Assembly: GCA_044225795.1 (NCBI GenBank) | Contig: JBGAIF010000006.1 | Coordinates: 124,001-188,000, forward strand | Length of the DNA stretch: 64,000 bases | DNA from: Nemorincola sp044225795 | Lineage (GTDB): Bacteria > Bacteroidota > Bacteroidia > Chitinophagales > Chitinophagaceae | Direction: 5' to 3' | Part shown: piece by piece, positions 8,713 to 17,774 of the stretch | Layout of the letters: each line of letters starts with the position of its first letter | Numbering within the stretch: the stretch's first letter is position 1 | Notes under the pieces: generated by a model | Told to the model about the DNA's origin: nothing | What the model saw: only the letters and a program-made list of their open reading frames with translations | Database searches by the model: none | Program-made: the position numbers and the translations under genes

Positions 8713-10074
8713 CTATATGGAATTGCTGAATACCTTCTTGTCATGATCTGCCCGTTGTTTTGAGAGGTGAAGATCGAACAGGCTGCAAATGTTTCGTACA
8801 AAATTACGCCCCACGGCGGTTACAGAAATGTTATTGTCATCAAGCATAATGAGCCCGTCTTCCTGCATCTGGCGCAACTGTTCAGCCGAATATCTTTTTA
8901 CTGTTTCCATGTCGTCTTTACTGATCGTTGCTGAGCCATTGCAGCTAATGCTCCTGATGTATCGGCCAAATCTACGGTCTTCGTCTGTGAGAAAGCAGCC
9001 TTTCGCGGCAGGCAATTGACGGGCGTCTATTGTTTCGTAATAGTCGTGCAGGGTTTTATGGTTTTGCATATATGCTCCCGGCGTGGTGCTGATAGAGGAC
9101 ACCCCGAGGCCGAGCAATATCTCCGTATTCTGTGTGGTGTAGCCCATAAAATTTCTGTGGAGTGCCCCGGAATCATATGCTTTCGTAAGATCGTCGGCAG
9201 AGAGCGCAAAATGGTCCATGCCGATATCAATGTATCCGTTCTCGCTGAAGAGACGTTTGCCGATCATGTACATGGCCAGTTTTTCTTTAGCTGTGGGAAG
9301 ATCACTTTCATCAAAGAGCCGCTGTCCGCGGCTGGTCCATGGCACATGTGCGTAGCTGTAGAATGCCACCCTGTCGGGGCGAAGCGCAATGGTCTCTGAT
9401 ATGGTCTGTGTAATGCTGGTTACTGTTTGTTTGGGCAAGCCATAGATCAGATCGAAGTTGACAGACCTGTAACCTATTTGCCTGGCATTACTTATTGCCC
9501 TTTGAACATTCTCCAGGGGTTGTATCCTATTTATGATCCTTTGAACTTCAGGGTCATTGTCCTGCACCCCGAAACTCACCCGCCTGAAACCGAGATCGTA
9601 TAGTGTATGCAGGTGTTCGATAGTTGTACTATTAGGGTGACCTTCGAAACTAAAATCATGATCTGCATGGATGGCGCAGGAATCAAGTATGCCTGTCAGC
9701 AGCGTATGTAATGCCGAAGGGGAGAAGAAAGTAGGAGTGCCGCCACCCAGGTGTAATTCCCTGATGACGGGCGTAGTATTCATGTGATCTCTGTACAGTT
9801 GCCATTCATTCAGTATTCGTCTGTTATAGGCTTCTTCGACGCTGTGATCTTTTGTGATCCTTTTATTGCAGCCACAATAGGTACAAAGTGATTCACAGAA
9901 TGGTAAATGTATGTACAGGCTTATTCCGCCAACAGAATTGTACCTATCATAATCATCAGTAAAAACAGACAACCATTTGCCGGCATCAATATGTTCTTTC
10001 CAATAAGGCACAGTAGGGTAGCTTGTGTAGCGGGGAACAGGTACATTGTATCGGGAAAGCAGGTCGTTGAGCAT
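8713..10074 (-). CDS. hemN: oxygen-independent coproporphyrinogen III oxidase
   Basis: A 453-residue radical SAM enzyme that decarboxylates coproporphyrinogen III to protoporphyrinogen IX without oxygen in haem synthesis. The 4Fe-4S motif CESLCTYCGC (about residues 60-69) has the extra downstream cysteine typical of HemN. HLGGGTPTF (about 107), the SFGVQD stretch and NFDLIYGLP follow in the family order, as does the N-terminal PRYTSYPT motif. Length matches true HemN rather than the shorter HemW. It is transcribed alone; the next gene upstream is divergent. Confidence 0.93.
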   Translation of the reverse strand: MLNDLLSRYNVPVPRYTSYPTVPYWKEHIDAGKWLSVFTDDYDRYNSVGGISLYIHLPFCESLCTYCGCNKRITKDHSVEEAYNRRILNEWQLYRDHMNTTPVIRELHLGGGTPTFFSPSALHTLLTGILDSCAIHADHDFSFEGHPNSTTIEHLHTLYDLGFRRVSFGVQDNDPEVQRIINRIQPLENVQRAISNARQIGYRSVNFDLIYGLPKQTVTSITQTISETIALRPDRVAFYSYAHVPWTSRGQRLFDESDLPTAKEKLAMYMIGKRLFSENGYIDIGMDHFALSADDLTKAYDSGALHRNFMGYTTQNTEILLGLGVSSISTTPGAYMQNHKTLHDYYETIDARQLPAAKGCFLTDEDRRFGRYIRSISCNGSATISKDDMETVKRYSAEQLRQMQEDGLIMLDDNNISVTAVGRNFVRNICSLFDLHLSKQRADHDKKVFSNSI

Positions 10075-10280
10075 GTTGTGTGTTTATGTAAAAGTAGATT
10101 CACGATCTACGGTATCTCCTGACGACGATCATGCCGTAGCTACAGCAACTGTTGTTTTACTTAGTTGTGACAATGGACCTGAGTTATTGTGACTATGATG
10201 TGATTCATGAAGCCAAGGCGTGTATAATTTGTTGTTGTACAATAATTTGGCAACGCATTCGTTTTTTTGAAAACAGACAA

Positions 10281-10826
10281 ATGAGACTTGTGATCATTAC
10301 CATGCTGGCCGCGATATCATCGTTTGTGTCCAGTGCCCAAAAGAGCGACATCTTTATTGACCTGGGGCTCCCTCTCGGGCAGTATATTCCCGGTGTATCA
10401 GGAACCTATGATATGAAGTTTGGCAAACACCTGGGTTTAGGAGGCGGAGTGCAAGCCTACTGGGTTGATAAACCATCGGCAGCGGGTAAAATGCAGCCGG
10501 AGTTGACAACAGCGGTATTTGCGGACCTCAGGGGCTTCTTTCCCAAAAAGAAACATGCCATGCTGGCATTTGTTGATGCGGGTTGGAATATGTACGAAAG
10601 AAAGGGTTTAGCCCCAGGGGTTACAGGGCCCAATGGCGGAATTTATAATGCACTAGGATTGGGTTACTTCCGGCCATGGAAGAAGAATAAGAATGCCGGT
10701 GGTTATATCACGCTGAAGTTTGTGACTGATAGCTATACCTTAACGGAGACAACAGGAGGTAAGGAGTATAAGACATTTAATCTCGACGGCGGGGTGGTCT
10801 TATCAGTCGGCGTAAAATTCAAATAA
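10281..10826 (+). CDS. small outer-membrane beta-barrel protein, unknown function
   Basis: A 181-residue protein. I start at the ATG at 10281, because it opens onto a signal peptide (MRLVIITMLAAISSFVSSAQ); the longer open frame starting at 10152 adds an unlikely cysteine-rich N-terminus. The rest alternates hydrophobic and polar residues, is rich in glycine and aromatics, and ends in VVLSVGVKFK, a typical terminal beta-strand of small outer-membrane barrels. I do not recognise a family. A strong bidirectional terminator follows. Confidence 0.65.
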   Translation: MRLVIITMLAAISSFVSSAQKSDIFIDLGLPLGQYIPGVSGTYDMKFGKHLGLGGGVQAYWVDKPSAAGKMQPELTTAVFADLRGFFPKKKHAMLAFVDAGWNMYERKGLAPGVTGPNGGIYNALGLGYFRPWKKNKNAGGYITLKFVTDSYTLTETTGGKEYKTFNLDGGVVLSVGVKFK

Positions 10827-10827
10827 A

Positions 10828-10859
10828 AAGAGCGTGATATGCTGACATACCACGCTCTT
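10828..10859. terminator. bidirectional terminator
   Basis: Perfect 9-bp arms AAGAGCGTG / CACGCTCTT (10828-10836 and 10851-10859), with three further inner pairs. It lies between the convergent outer-membrane protein gene and accC. Confidence 0.85.
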
Positions 10860-10874
10860 ATGCAAATTGTATCC

Positions 10875-12212
10875 TTATAATAATTTGAAGGTTTCGATGA
10901 ACTTGGTTGTAAAGTTGCCTTTACGGAAATCTTCATTCTTCATGAGCTGCAAGTGGAAAGGTATTGTAGTCTTTACGCCTTCTATCACATATTCGCTTAA
11001 CGCTCGCTCCATTGTATCAATCGCTTCTTCGCGTGTCTGTGCAACAGCGATCACTTTCGCGATCATCGAATCGTAATACGGCGGGATGGTGTATCCTGCA
11101 TAGATGTGTGAGTCAACGCGCACTCCATGGCCACCCGGTGTGTGGAGTGTCGTGATCTTGCCGGGGCAAGGGCGGAAGTCGTTATACGGATCTTCTGCAT
11201 TGATACGGCATTCTATGGCATGTATCTTCGGTTCGTAGTTCTTACCGCTTATCGGCACGCCTGCAGCTATCTTGATCTACTCCTTGATTAGGTCGTAGCT
11301 GATCACTTCTTCGGTGACACCATGTTCTACCTGGATACGTGTATTCATCTCCATGAAATAGAAATTACGGTGTTTGTCCACAAGAAACTCAATAGTACCT
11401 ACGCTTTCATAATTAATAGCTGATGCCGCTTTGATAGCGGCCTCTCCCATCTTCTGACGCAATTCCGGCGTCATGAATGGCGAAGGAGACTCTTCAACCA
11501 GTTTCTGGTGGCGGCGTTGTATAGAGCAGTCGCGCTCGCTGAGGTGACATACTGTACCAAACTGGTCGCCTGCAACCTGTATCTCAATATGGCGCGGTTC
11601 TTCTACGAACTTCTCCATATAGATGCCATCGTTCTTGAACGACGCGGCAGCTTCCATCTTAGCCGTTGTGAAAGCATTTTCGATTTCTTTTTCCTCCCAT
11701 ATCACACGCATCCCTTTACCACCGCCGCCGGCTGTGGCTTTAATGATAACGGGATACCCCATTTCCTTAGCTATCTTCTTCGCTTCATCAACACCGGAGA
11801 GTAGCCCATCGGAGCCCGGTATGACCGGTACACCTGCTTTTATCATGGTCTCTTTGGCTGTGATCTTATCACCCATAGAGCGTATCATGGCCGGAGTAGG
11901 GCCGATGAATTTAATGTTATACTGAGCACAGATCTCGGCGAAATTGGCATTTTCTGCAAGGAAACCGTAGCCGGGATGTATCGCATCGGCATTAGTGATC
12001 TCTGCAGCCGCCATGATATGTTGCATGTTCAGGTACGAATCGGTACTCTGTGGCTTACCGATGCAAACGGCTTCATCGGCAAAGCGCACGTGAAGGCTGT
12101 CCTTATCGGCAGTAGAGTAAACCGCAACAGTTCTGATACCCATTTCACGGCATGTGCGGATAATGCGTAGCGCTATCTCGCCGCGGTTGGCAATAAGTAT
12201 TTTCTTAAACAT
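10875..12212 (-). pseudogene. accC: acetyl-CoA carboxylase biotin carboxylase, interrupted by an in-frame amber codon
   Basis: This encodes the ATP-dependent carboxylase of biotin, the first step of fatty acid synthesis. From the ATG at 12212 (MFKKILIANRGEIA) it would be a normal 445-residue AccC. Codon 312 (11277-11279) is TAG where the family has glutamine (LIKE-Q-IKIAAG); CAG to TAG is one base change. The frame is unchanged afterwards, with IHAIECRINAEDP and the C-terminal domain intact to 10875. The 311-residue N-terminal piece has the ATP-grasp motifs (KATAGGGGKGMR) but lacks the conserved arginine of ECRINAEDP. A GTG at 11258 could restart a 127-residue fragment. It is third in efp-accB-accC. 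Because the enzyme is normally essential, a sequencing or assembly error, amber suppression or a second copy elsewhere are all possible. Confidence 0.9.
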
Positions 12213-12269
12213 TTTTATTAGTTGCTCAATACACTCCGGCACAGCCGGCACAGCACTGAATGTTATGAA

Positions 12270-12770
12270 TTACATCGGTTCAATGAGGAATAACGGCTGG
12301 TCATACTCAACCGGAGATGAGTCGTCGGCGATCACCTTCACTACGCGGCCGCTTACCTCGCTTTCGATCTCATTGAACAGCTTCATTGCTTCGATGATAC
12401 ATAATACCTGTCCTGCCTTTATTTCGTCTCCTACATTTACGAAGACAGGCTTGTCAGGTGACGGGCTCCTGTAGAAAGTGCCGATCATCGGGGACTTGAT
12501 GGTCACTGTGTTGCCGGCTGCGGGTGCAGCTGCGGGTGCAGCAGGCTTTTCAGCAGCGGGAGCCGGAGCTGAGGCTGCCGGTAAAGCCGCCTGTGGTGCA
12601 GGCTGCGGCATTGCAACCTGTACCGGCATTTGCTGAACCGGGATAAACTGAGCCTGGGCAGTGGCTTCCTGCCTGATCGTTATCTTGAAGTCTCCTTCTT
12701 CAATACTTAGCTCGCTGATGTTCGATTTGTTGATCGTTTTTATCAGCTCTTGTATTTGTTTGTATTCCAT
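12270..12770 (-). CDS. accB: acetyl-CoA carboxylase biotin carboxyl carrier protein
   Basis: A 166-residue carrier that moves carboxybiotin between AccC and the carboxyltransferase. The biotinyl domain is C-terminal, with the biotin site EAMKL and Lys130. An N-terminal helical segment is joined to it by an Ala/Pro-rich linker (about 55-86). The SPMIGTFYRSPSP motif marks the true AccB type. It lies 57 bases upstream of accC and 27 bases downstream of efp on the same strand, a gene order common in Bacteroidota. Confidence 0.96.
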   Translation of the reverse strand: MEYKQIQELIKTINKSNISELSIEEGDFKITIRQEATAQAQFIPVQQMPVQVAMPQPAPQAALPAASAPAPAAEKPAAPAAAPAAGNTVTIKSPMIGTFYRSPSPDKPVFVNVGDEIKAGQVLCIIEAMKLFNEIESEVSGRVVKVIADDSSPVEYDQPLFLIEPM

Positions 12771-12797
12771 GAAATTTCTTTTTGATTAAAAATGAAT

Positions 12798-13364
12798 TTA
12801 TCCCTTCACACGCTCAACATAAGCGCCCGTACGGGTGTCAACTTTAATTAGCTCTCCTTCATTAACGAACAACGGAACCTGGATACTGGCCCCGGTTTCC
12901 AGTGTGGCGGGCTTCATAGCCCTGGTAGCCGTATCTCCCTTCAGGCCCGGTTCAGAATAGGTGACAAGGAGATTTACACTTGGCGGCAGTTCCACACCCA
13001 TAGGCACTTCAGTCTCCGTATTAAAGATCACAAAGCACTCTTGTCCATCCTTATACAATTCCGGGCGGTCGATAAGGCTTTCACCAATGGCGATCTGCTC
13101 AAACGTGTTGTTGTCCATGAGGTTGAAACCGCTATCATCTTTATAGAGGAACTGATAGTTGCGTTTTTCTACACGAACAGGGAATATATTGTCTCCTGAG
13201 TTCCAGGTGTGTTCTATAGAGCGGTTATTGTCTACACCCTTTAGCTTAGCCCAAACTTTAGCCGCGGCGCGTGCTGTTTTGTTCTGTCCGAATTCTACTA
13301 CTGAGTAAAGGCTGCCATCAAGTTTAATGATCAATCCGTTACGCATATCTGCTGTTGTAGCCAT
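12798..13364 (-). CDS. efp: translation elongation factor P, arginine-loop type
   Basis: A 188-residue protein that relieves ribosome stalling at consecutive prolines. It has the usual three-barrel length and a C-terminal domain with the family signature ATLETGASIQVPLFVNEGE. The loop that reaches the peptidyl-transferase centre is unusual: residues 25-36 read FGQNKTARAAAK in place of the common KPGKG loop. The tip position is Arg32, not lysine, as in the rhamnosylated EF-P of Pseudomonas (NKSGRNAA). No modification enzyme gene is visible in the window. It is the first gene of efp-accB-accC. Confidence 0.95.
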   Translation of the reverse strand: MATTADMRNGLIIKLDGSLYSVVEFGQNKTARAAAKVWAKLKGVDNNRSIEHTWNSGDNIFPVRVEKRNYQFLYKDDSGFNLMDNNTFEQIAIGESLIDRPELYKDGQECFVIFNTETEVPMGVELPPSVNLLVTYSEPGLKGDTATRAMKPATLETGASIQVPLFVNEGELIKVDTRTGAYVERVKG

Positions 13365-13392
13365 GAATATTTTTTGTTTTTTAGATGGAGAG

Positions 13393-13400
13393 CAAAAGTA
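13393..13400 (-). promoter_or_regulatory. -7 box of the efp-accB-accC operon
   Basis: TACTTTTG on the minus strand fits TAnnTTTG and lies 29 bases upstream of the efp ATG. The -33 region (a GTTT about 20 bases further) is weak. Confidence 0.5.
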
Positions 13401-13501
13401 ATCATTAAAGCCAAAAAGAGAAACGTATTGTGCGTTAGGAATGGAATAAAAACTGGCGAAAATGACTCAAAAAGGATAAAAAAAGTACAAAATCAAGCAT
13501 T

Positions 13502-13532
13502 TTTGGGGCAAAAAAAGCTTTTTTGCCCCAAA
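13502..13532 (-). terminator. terminator of the CxxC thioredoxin-like gene
   Basis: Perfect 14-bp arms TTTGGGGCAAAAAA / TTTTTTGCCCCAAA around a 3-base loop, 28 bases after the stop at 13560 and upstream of the efp promoter. It separates the two minus-strand transcription units. Confidence 0.85.
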
Positions 13533-13559
13533 TCAAATATTGCCCAAAAATTCTATGTT

Positions 13560-14081
13560 TTATTGCTGAAGTTCCGGTAAAAGCATCTCTGGCCTGAAGC
13601 CGCGAACGAATTTTTTGTGCTCGTCGTATAAAATAGCAGAGGGGAATTGTGATACTCCAAAAAAGTCCATGGTGAAAAAATCAAGGTCTCTGCCAGTAGC
13701 TATTATGTTCTTGTAAGCGCCAATATTGAATTCATTGTAAAATGAACGCAACGCATTCGGGTTTCTGATGGGGGTAACCAGGTAGAAGTTAACATTCTGC
13801 ATGGTATCCATGGTCGCCAGGTAATGCCTGAAGAAATCGCGGCAATGGATACAGTCGGGGCCAAAAATGATAAATACAGATTTCTTTCCCGGCTCAATAG
13901 AAGACGTGTTGAATACTGTTACCGTATCCACGAGTGTGATCCTGAACGAAGGCATATCGGGGTTTTGAGCTGAGGCATGTCGTCGGTCAATTGTGTCAGA
14001 TACCGCCTTTGCAGCTACCTGGGCAACAGATGAGTGTATGTATATTATTGATAATATAAATAATGCCAAAAACTTATTCAT
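13560..14081 (-). CDS. exported thioredoxin-fold protein with CIHC motif
   Basis: A 173-residue protein. The ATG at 14081 gives a clean signal peptide (MNKFLALFILSIIYIHSSVAQ); the open frame begins seven codons earlier without one. The core KKSVFIIFGPDCIHCRDFF (about 66-84) places a CxxC pair at the start of a thioredoxin-type helix, and QFPSAILYD carries the expected cis-proline. This suggests periplasmic thiol-disulphide exchange, but partner and direction are unknown. It is divergent from a larger CGHC protein, with 187 bases between the two starts. Confidence 0.75.
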   Translation of the reverse strand: MNKFLALFILSIIYIHSSVAQVAAKAVSDTIDRRHASAQNPDMPSFRITLVDTVTVFNTSSIEPGKKSVFIIFGPDCIHCRDFFRHYLATMDTMQNVNFYLVTPIRNPNALRSFYNEFNIGAYKNIIATGRDLDFFTMDFFGVSQFPSAILYDEHKKFVRGFRPEMLLPELQQ

Positions 14082-14268
14082 AGGGCTAATGTATGAAAAC
14101 ATCTCTTATCACTTTTATCACCTGGTGCCATTACCTGTAAAAAAAATGTTATAATCTAAATAAACACTATTCCCGTTGGGATTACACGACATTATGATTT
14201 ATTTTTGGCAGCCTAAACCACGTTGTTGGTTTACAATCCGTCAATTTTGCGGGCCAATCTGAGATAGT

Positions 14269-15717
14269 ATGAAAAGAATCACACTTATTGCTATGCTTTT
14301 GTGTATGAGCATAGCGACACAAACCCTCGCTCGTCCGGGCTACAAGATACACCTGAAGATGCCTGACGTAAAAGATACGCTGGTTTTCCTGGCTCATTAC
14401 TACGGCAAGCAATTGCCTACGATCTATAAAAAGGACTCAGCTCATTTTGATAAAAATGGGAATGCTGAGTTTTATAGCAACGATACCTCATTTGTTGGGG
14501 GTATCTATATGATGCTTCTATCGGATCATAAGACCTATTTTGAGTTTCTGCTTAACGCCGGAGATGATATCACTATCACCGCAGAGGTGGCCAAGTTGCC
14601 CGACGGAGTAAAGTTCAAGAATTCGCCGGAGAATGACCGTTTCAAAGAATACGTAGCTTATTTGAAGGGTTACTCCGCAAGACAGTCGGCTATTGAAACC
14701 GAATTTAAAGCATCAAAGACCAAGGACGATACGGACAGGGTCAGGAAAAAAGCTGTTGCGGCTACCAAGGAGTTAGCTCAGTACCGTAAAGATTATGCTA
14801 AGAAGTACCCCAAAACCCTGTTGGCGTCCATATTCGGAGCGATGCAGGTTCCTGAGGTTCCTGAGGGAGATCATTTCTTTGCGGACGGGAAAACGAAGGA
14901 CAGTACTTTTTCATACCACTACTACAAAGATCATTTCTGGGATGATTTTAATTTCCATGACGACAGGCTTATCTATACGCCAATTTATGATGGCAAACTT
15001 GATGAGTATTTTACCAGGCTTGTACTCCCATGGCCAGATAGTGTAAAACATGAGAGTGATATGCTCCTAAAGAAGGCGCGTGGAACAAAAGATATGTTTA
15101 AATATACCCTCTGGTGGGTGACCAAGAATGCCGAGGGTAGTAAGGTAATGGGTATGGACGAGGCTTTTGTCTATCTCGTTGAGAACTATTACATGAAGGG
15201 CGACGCTTATTGGCTGAGCAGTGAGGAGCTCGGAAAGTACATAGACCGGGCCCAAAAAATAGCACCAAATGTAATAGGCAATATAGCACCCGAGATAAAG
15301 CTACCTAATATCATCACTAAGAAGGAGGAAAGTATGATGGGTATTAAGTCTAAATATACACTAGTCGTATTCTATTCGCCTACTTGTGGCCATTGCCAGC
15401 ACGAAATGCCTTCGCTTGATTCTCTTTACAAAGAGGTCTTGAAGAAAAAAGGAGTAAAAGTATACACTGTAGCTACAGAAGGGGAAGAAACCGCAATTAC
15501 AGATTTCATCAAGAAGTACAACATGGGTGACTGGACAAATACCTGGGATAATGAGCATGTAGGTGATTGGAGGGGTAAATTTGATGTATACAGTACCCCA
15601 ACAATTTACTTGCTGGATGATAAGAAGATCATCAGGGGTAAGCGACTTGACCATGGTAATATCGGCCAGCTCATTGACCTGCTTGAAAAGAAAGAGAAAG
15701 ACAAAAAAACAAGTTAG
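14269..15717 (+). CDS. TlpA-like thiol:disulphide protein (DUF4369/DUF5106 type)
   Basis: A 482-residue exported protein with signal peptide (1-21). An N-terminal beta-rich domain resembling DUF4369 (about 25-110) and a long helical middle region resembling DUF5106 precede a C-terminal thioredoxin domain. The domain contains VVFYSPTCGHCQHEMPSLDSLY (CGHC at about 374) and the cis-proline in VYSTPTIYLLDD. Proteins of this plan are common in Bacteroidota and act in the periplasm as disulphide reductases or oxidases. It precedes the parvulin foldase gene by 33 bases, so a shared role in envelope protein folding is likely. Confidence 0.82.
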   Translation: MKRITLIAMLLCMSIATQTLARPGYKIHLKMPDVKDTLVFLAHYYGKQLPTIYKKDSAHFDKNGNAEFYSNDTSFVGGIYMMLLSDHKTYFEFLLNAGDDITITAEVAKLPDGVKFKNSPENDRFKEYVAYLKGYSARQSAIETEFKASKTKDDTDRVRKKAVAATKELAQYRKDYAKKYPKTLLASIFGAMQVPEVPEGDHFFADGKTKDSTFSYHYYKDHFWDDFNFHDDRLIYTPIYDGKLDEYFTRLVLPWPDSVKHESDMLLKKARGTKDMFKYTLWWVTKNAEGSKVMGMDEAFVYLVENYYMKGDAYWLSSEELGKYIDRAQKIAPNVIGNIAPEIKLPNIITKKEESMMGIKSKYTLVVFYSPTCGHCQHEMPSLDSLYKEVLKKKGVKVYTVATEGEETAITDFIKKYNMGDWTNTWDNEHVGDWRGKFDVYSTPTIYLLDDKKIIRGKRLDHGNIGQLIDLLEKKEKDKKTS

Positions 15718-15750
15718 AAACTCGAAAATACTTACTTAAAATCACATAAA

Positions 15751-17706
15751 ATGCGCAAGCTTCTATTTACATGTATTACCGCCGGTGTTTCTGCATTGTC
15801 GGCACATTCACAAACTCTTTTTACTTATGGATCCCGATCAGTCTCTAAAGATGATTTTCTGAGGGTGTATAAGAAAAACAGCATCAACAAAAAGCCCGAC
15901 ATGTCTGAAAAAGAACTAAGGGGCTATCTTGACCTTTATGCCCTGTTCCGTATGAAAGTAGCTGAAGCGGATAAGCAGCAACTGGATACAGTACAAAGTA
16001 TAGGAAGAGAGCTGGATAACTACAGGAGACAACTGGCAAAGAACTACCTTACTGACGAACAGGTTACCAATAAGTTGATCAGGGAAGCGTATGACCGTAT
16101 GAAAGAAAATGTACATGCCGCTCATATTGTTATTTCCTGTCCTTTGGGTACAGATACGGTAAGGCCATATAAGCTCATCGACAGCATTTACCATGTGATA
16201 GAGTCTAAGAAGCAGACTTTTGAACAAATGGCAAAAGAGTTCTCTGATGATAAAGCTACAAAAGACAATGGTGGCGATGTTGGCTATCTTTCTTCGCTGC
16301 AATCTGTGTATCCTTTTGAGAACGCTATCTATTCAACAGGTGTAGGTATGGTTTCCAGGCCGTTCAAGACCCAATTCGGCTATCATATAGTGAAGGTGAT
16401 CGAGAAGCATGCCGATAAAGGACAGGTTAAAGTGGCCCAGATACTTATTCAGACATCTAAGGCAGGAGGCGAAGCCTCTATTAATGCTGCCCGTAAGCGC
16501 GCAGACAGTATTGAGGTAATGCTGAAAGGTGGCGCTGATTTCACTGAACTGGTTAAGAAGTATTCTGATGACAAATTTTCTGTTGCCGATGATGGGGTTA
16601 TGAAAACATTTGGAACCGGAAAGTATGTGCATGGGTTCGAAGATGCGGCGTTTGCCCTTAAGAAACCGGGAGATGTATCAGCCCCTGTTCAGACAGAATA
16701 TGGATTCCACATTATCAAGTTACTTGCAAAATATCCTTTGGCGCCTTTCGATTCCATGCAGCCAATGATAAAGCGTAAAGTAGAAAATGACTCGCGCTCG
16801 CAGGTAGCTAAGGACATATTCTTTGCCAGGATCAAAGAGAAGAATGGCTTTAAAGAATATTCTGCAAATCTTGAAGAAGTGTTCAATAAGCTCATGGCGA
16901 TACCTGATACCGGAAAGGATGCCAAGATGATCATTGCAAATAATTATTCGGCAATGAATAAGCCGGTCTTTTCATTAGCCGGCAAGAACTATACACAAAA
17001 CGATTTTGTGAAGTTTTTTGAAGGATTATCTCATGGCAGGATCAACGGACCTAAATCAGGCGTAATACACGATGGTTACTCTATTTATGTTGATAATGTT
17101 GTCAACGATTTTGAAGAGCATAAACTTGTCGAAGAGAACATAGAATTCAAGCATCTGATGGAAGAATACAGGGATGGGATCATGCTTTTTGAATTGATGG
17201 ACCGCAATGTATGGAGCAAGGCTGCGCACGACACAATTGGCCTGAAAGCGTTTTACGAAAGCCATAAGAACAAATATATGTGGGAACCCGGTTTTGAGGG
17301 CTCTGTATACAAGTTCAAGAACAGGGCTGCCATGGATACAACTATGGACCTTGTTGCCAAAAAATTTACAGATGATAGCATTGTGAGGATTCTTAATACG
17401 CCCGCTAATCCGGACCGCGTATCCATACAAAGGGGGCGTTACGAGTTTAGTCGATTCAAGGATGCAACTCAGGCAGAACTGACGCAGAACAAAAGGAAGA
17501 TCATTCCTACCGGGAATGGTACATATACTGTAGTACTTGCGAGGGAGTTGTTCGCCGTACCTACCCAAAAATCTCTTGATGAGGCAAGGGGTTATGTAGT
17601 AGCTGAATACCAGGATTTTCTGGAAAAACAATGGAATGAGAAGATGAAGTCTCAATATCCGTTGAAGGTGAATGAAACTGTATTCAAGAGTATGGTGAAA
17701 AAATAA
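15751..17706 (+). CDS. periplasmic peptidyl-prolyl isomerase with two parvulin domains (SurA/PpiC type)
   Basis: A 651-residue exported foldase with signal peptide (1-20). An N-terminal helical SurA-like segment is followed by two parvulin domains, about 115-215 and 225-320. Both carry recognisable motifs: AAHIVIS ... FSDDKATKDNGGDVGYLSS ... FGYHIVKV, then VAQILIQ ... YSDDKFSVADDGVMKTFG ... YGFHIIKL. The remaining 300 residues are a C-terminal region I cannot assign. It probably chaperones outer-membrane proteins. It follows the TlpA-like gene and ends in a strong terminator. Confidence 0.87.
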   Translation: MRKLLFTCITAGVSALSAHSQTLFTYGSRSVSKDDFLRVYKKNSINKKPDMSEKELRGYLDLYALFRMKVAEADKQQLDTVQSIGRELDNYRRQLAKNYLTDEQVTNKLIREAYDRMKENVHAAHIVISCPLGTDTVRPYKLIDSIYHVIESKKQTFEQMAKEFSDDKATKDNGGDVGYLSSLQSVYPFENAIYSTGVGMVSRPFKTQFGYHIVKVIEKHADKGQVKVAQILIQTSKAGGEASINAARKRADSIEVMLKGGADFTELVKKYSDDKFSVADDGVMKTFGTGKYVHGFEDAAFALKKPGDVSAPVQTEYGFHIIKLLAKYPLAPFDSMQPMIKRKVENDSRSQVAKDIFFARIKEKNGFKEYSANLEEVFNKLMAIPDTGKDAKMIIANNYSAMNKPVFSLAGKNYTQNDFVKFFEGLSHGRINGPKSGVIHDGYSIYVDNVVNDFEEHKLVEENIEFKHLMEEYRDGIMLFELMDRNVWSKAAHDTIGLKAFYESHKNKYMWEPGFEGSVYKFKNRAAMDTTMDLVAKKFTDDSIVRILNTPANPDRVSIQRGRYEFSRFKDATQAELTQNKRKIIPTGNGTYTVVLARELFAVPTQKSLDEARGYVVAEYQDFLEKQWNEKMKSQYPLKVNETVFKSMVKK

Positions 17707-17725
17707 CCAGGAAAATGTTCTTTGT

Positions 17726-17751
17726 AGCCCCGGCATTGCCGGGGCTTTTTT
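17726..17751 (+). terminator. intrinsic terminator
   Basis: AGCCCCGGC / GCCGGGGCT arms (17726-17734 and 17738-17746), a 3-base loop, then a T-run to 17751. It ends the foldase unit. Confidence 0.9.
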
Positions 17752-17761
17752 GTTCAGGCAT

Positions 17762-17769
17762 TATATTTG
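17762..17769 (+). promoter_or_regulatory. -7 box of the PDZ gene
   Basis: TATATTTG, with a TTG 23 bases upstream inside the preceding terminator. The ATG is only 5 bases downstream, so the transcript would be essentially leaderless. Confidence 0.45.
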
Positions 17770-17774
17770 TATTC

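Noticed and set aside
10152..10280. Longer N-terminus for the outer-membrane protein gene
   Set aside because: The extra 43 residues are Cys-rich and lack signal-peptide features, whereas the ATG at 10281 gives a normal signal peptide.
10875..11258. Separate 127-residue gene starting with GTG at 11258
   Set aside because: It is the in-frame remainder of accC after the amber codon, with the typical biotin carboxylase C-terminal sequence and no signal for an independent start.
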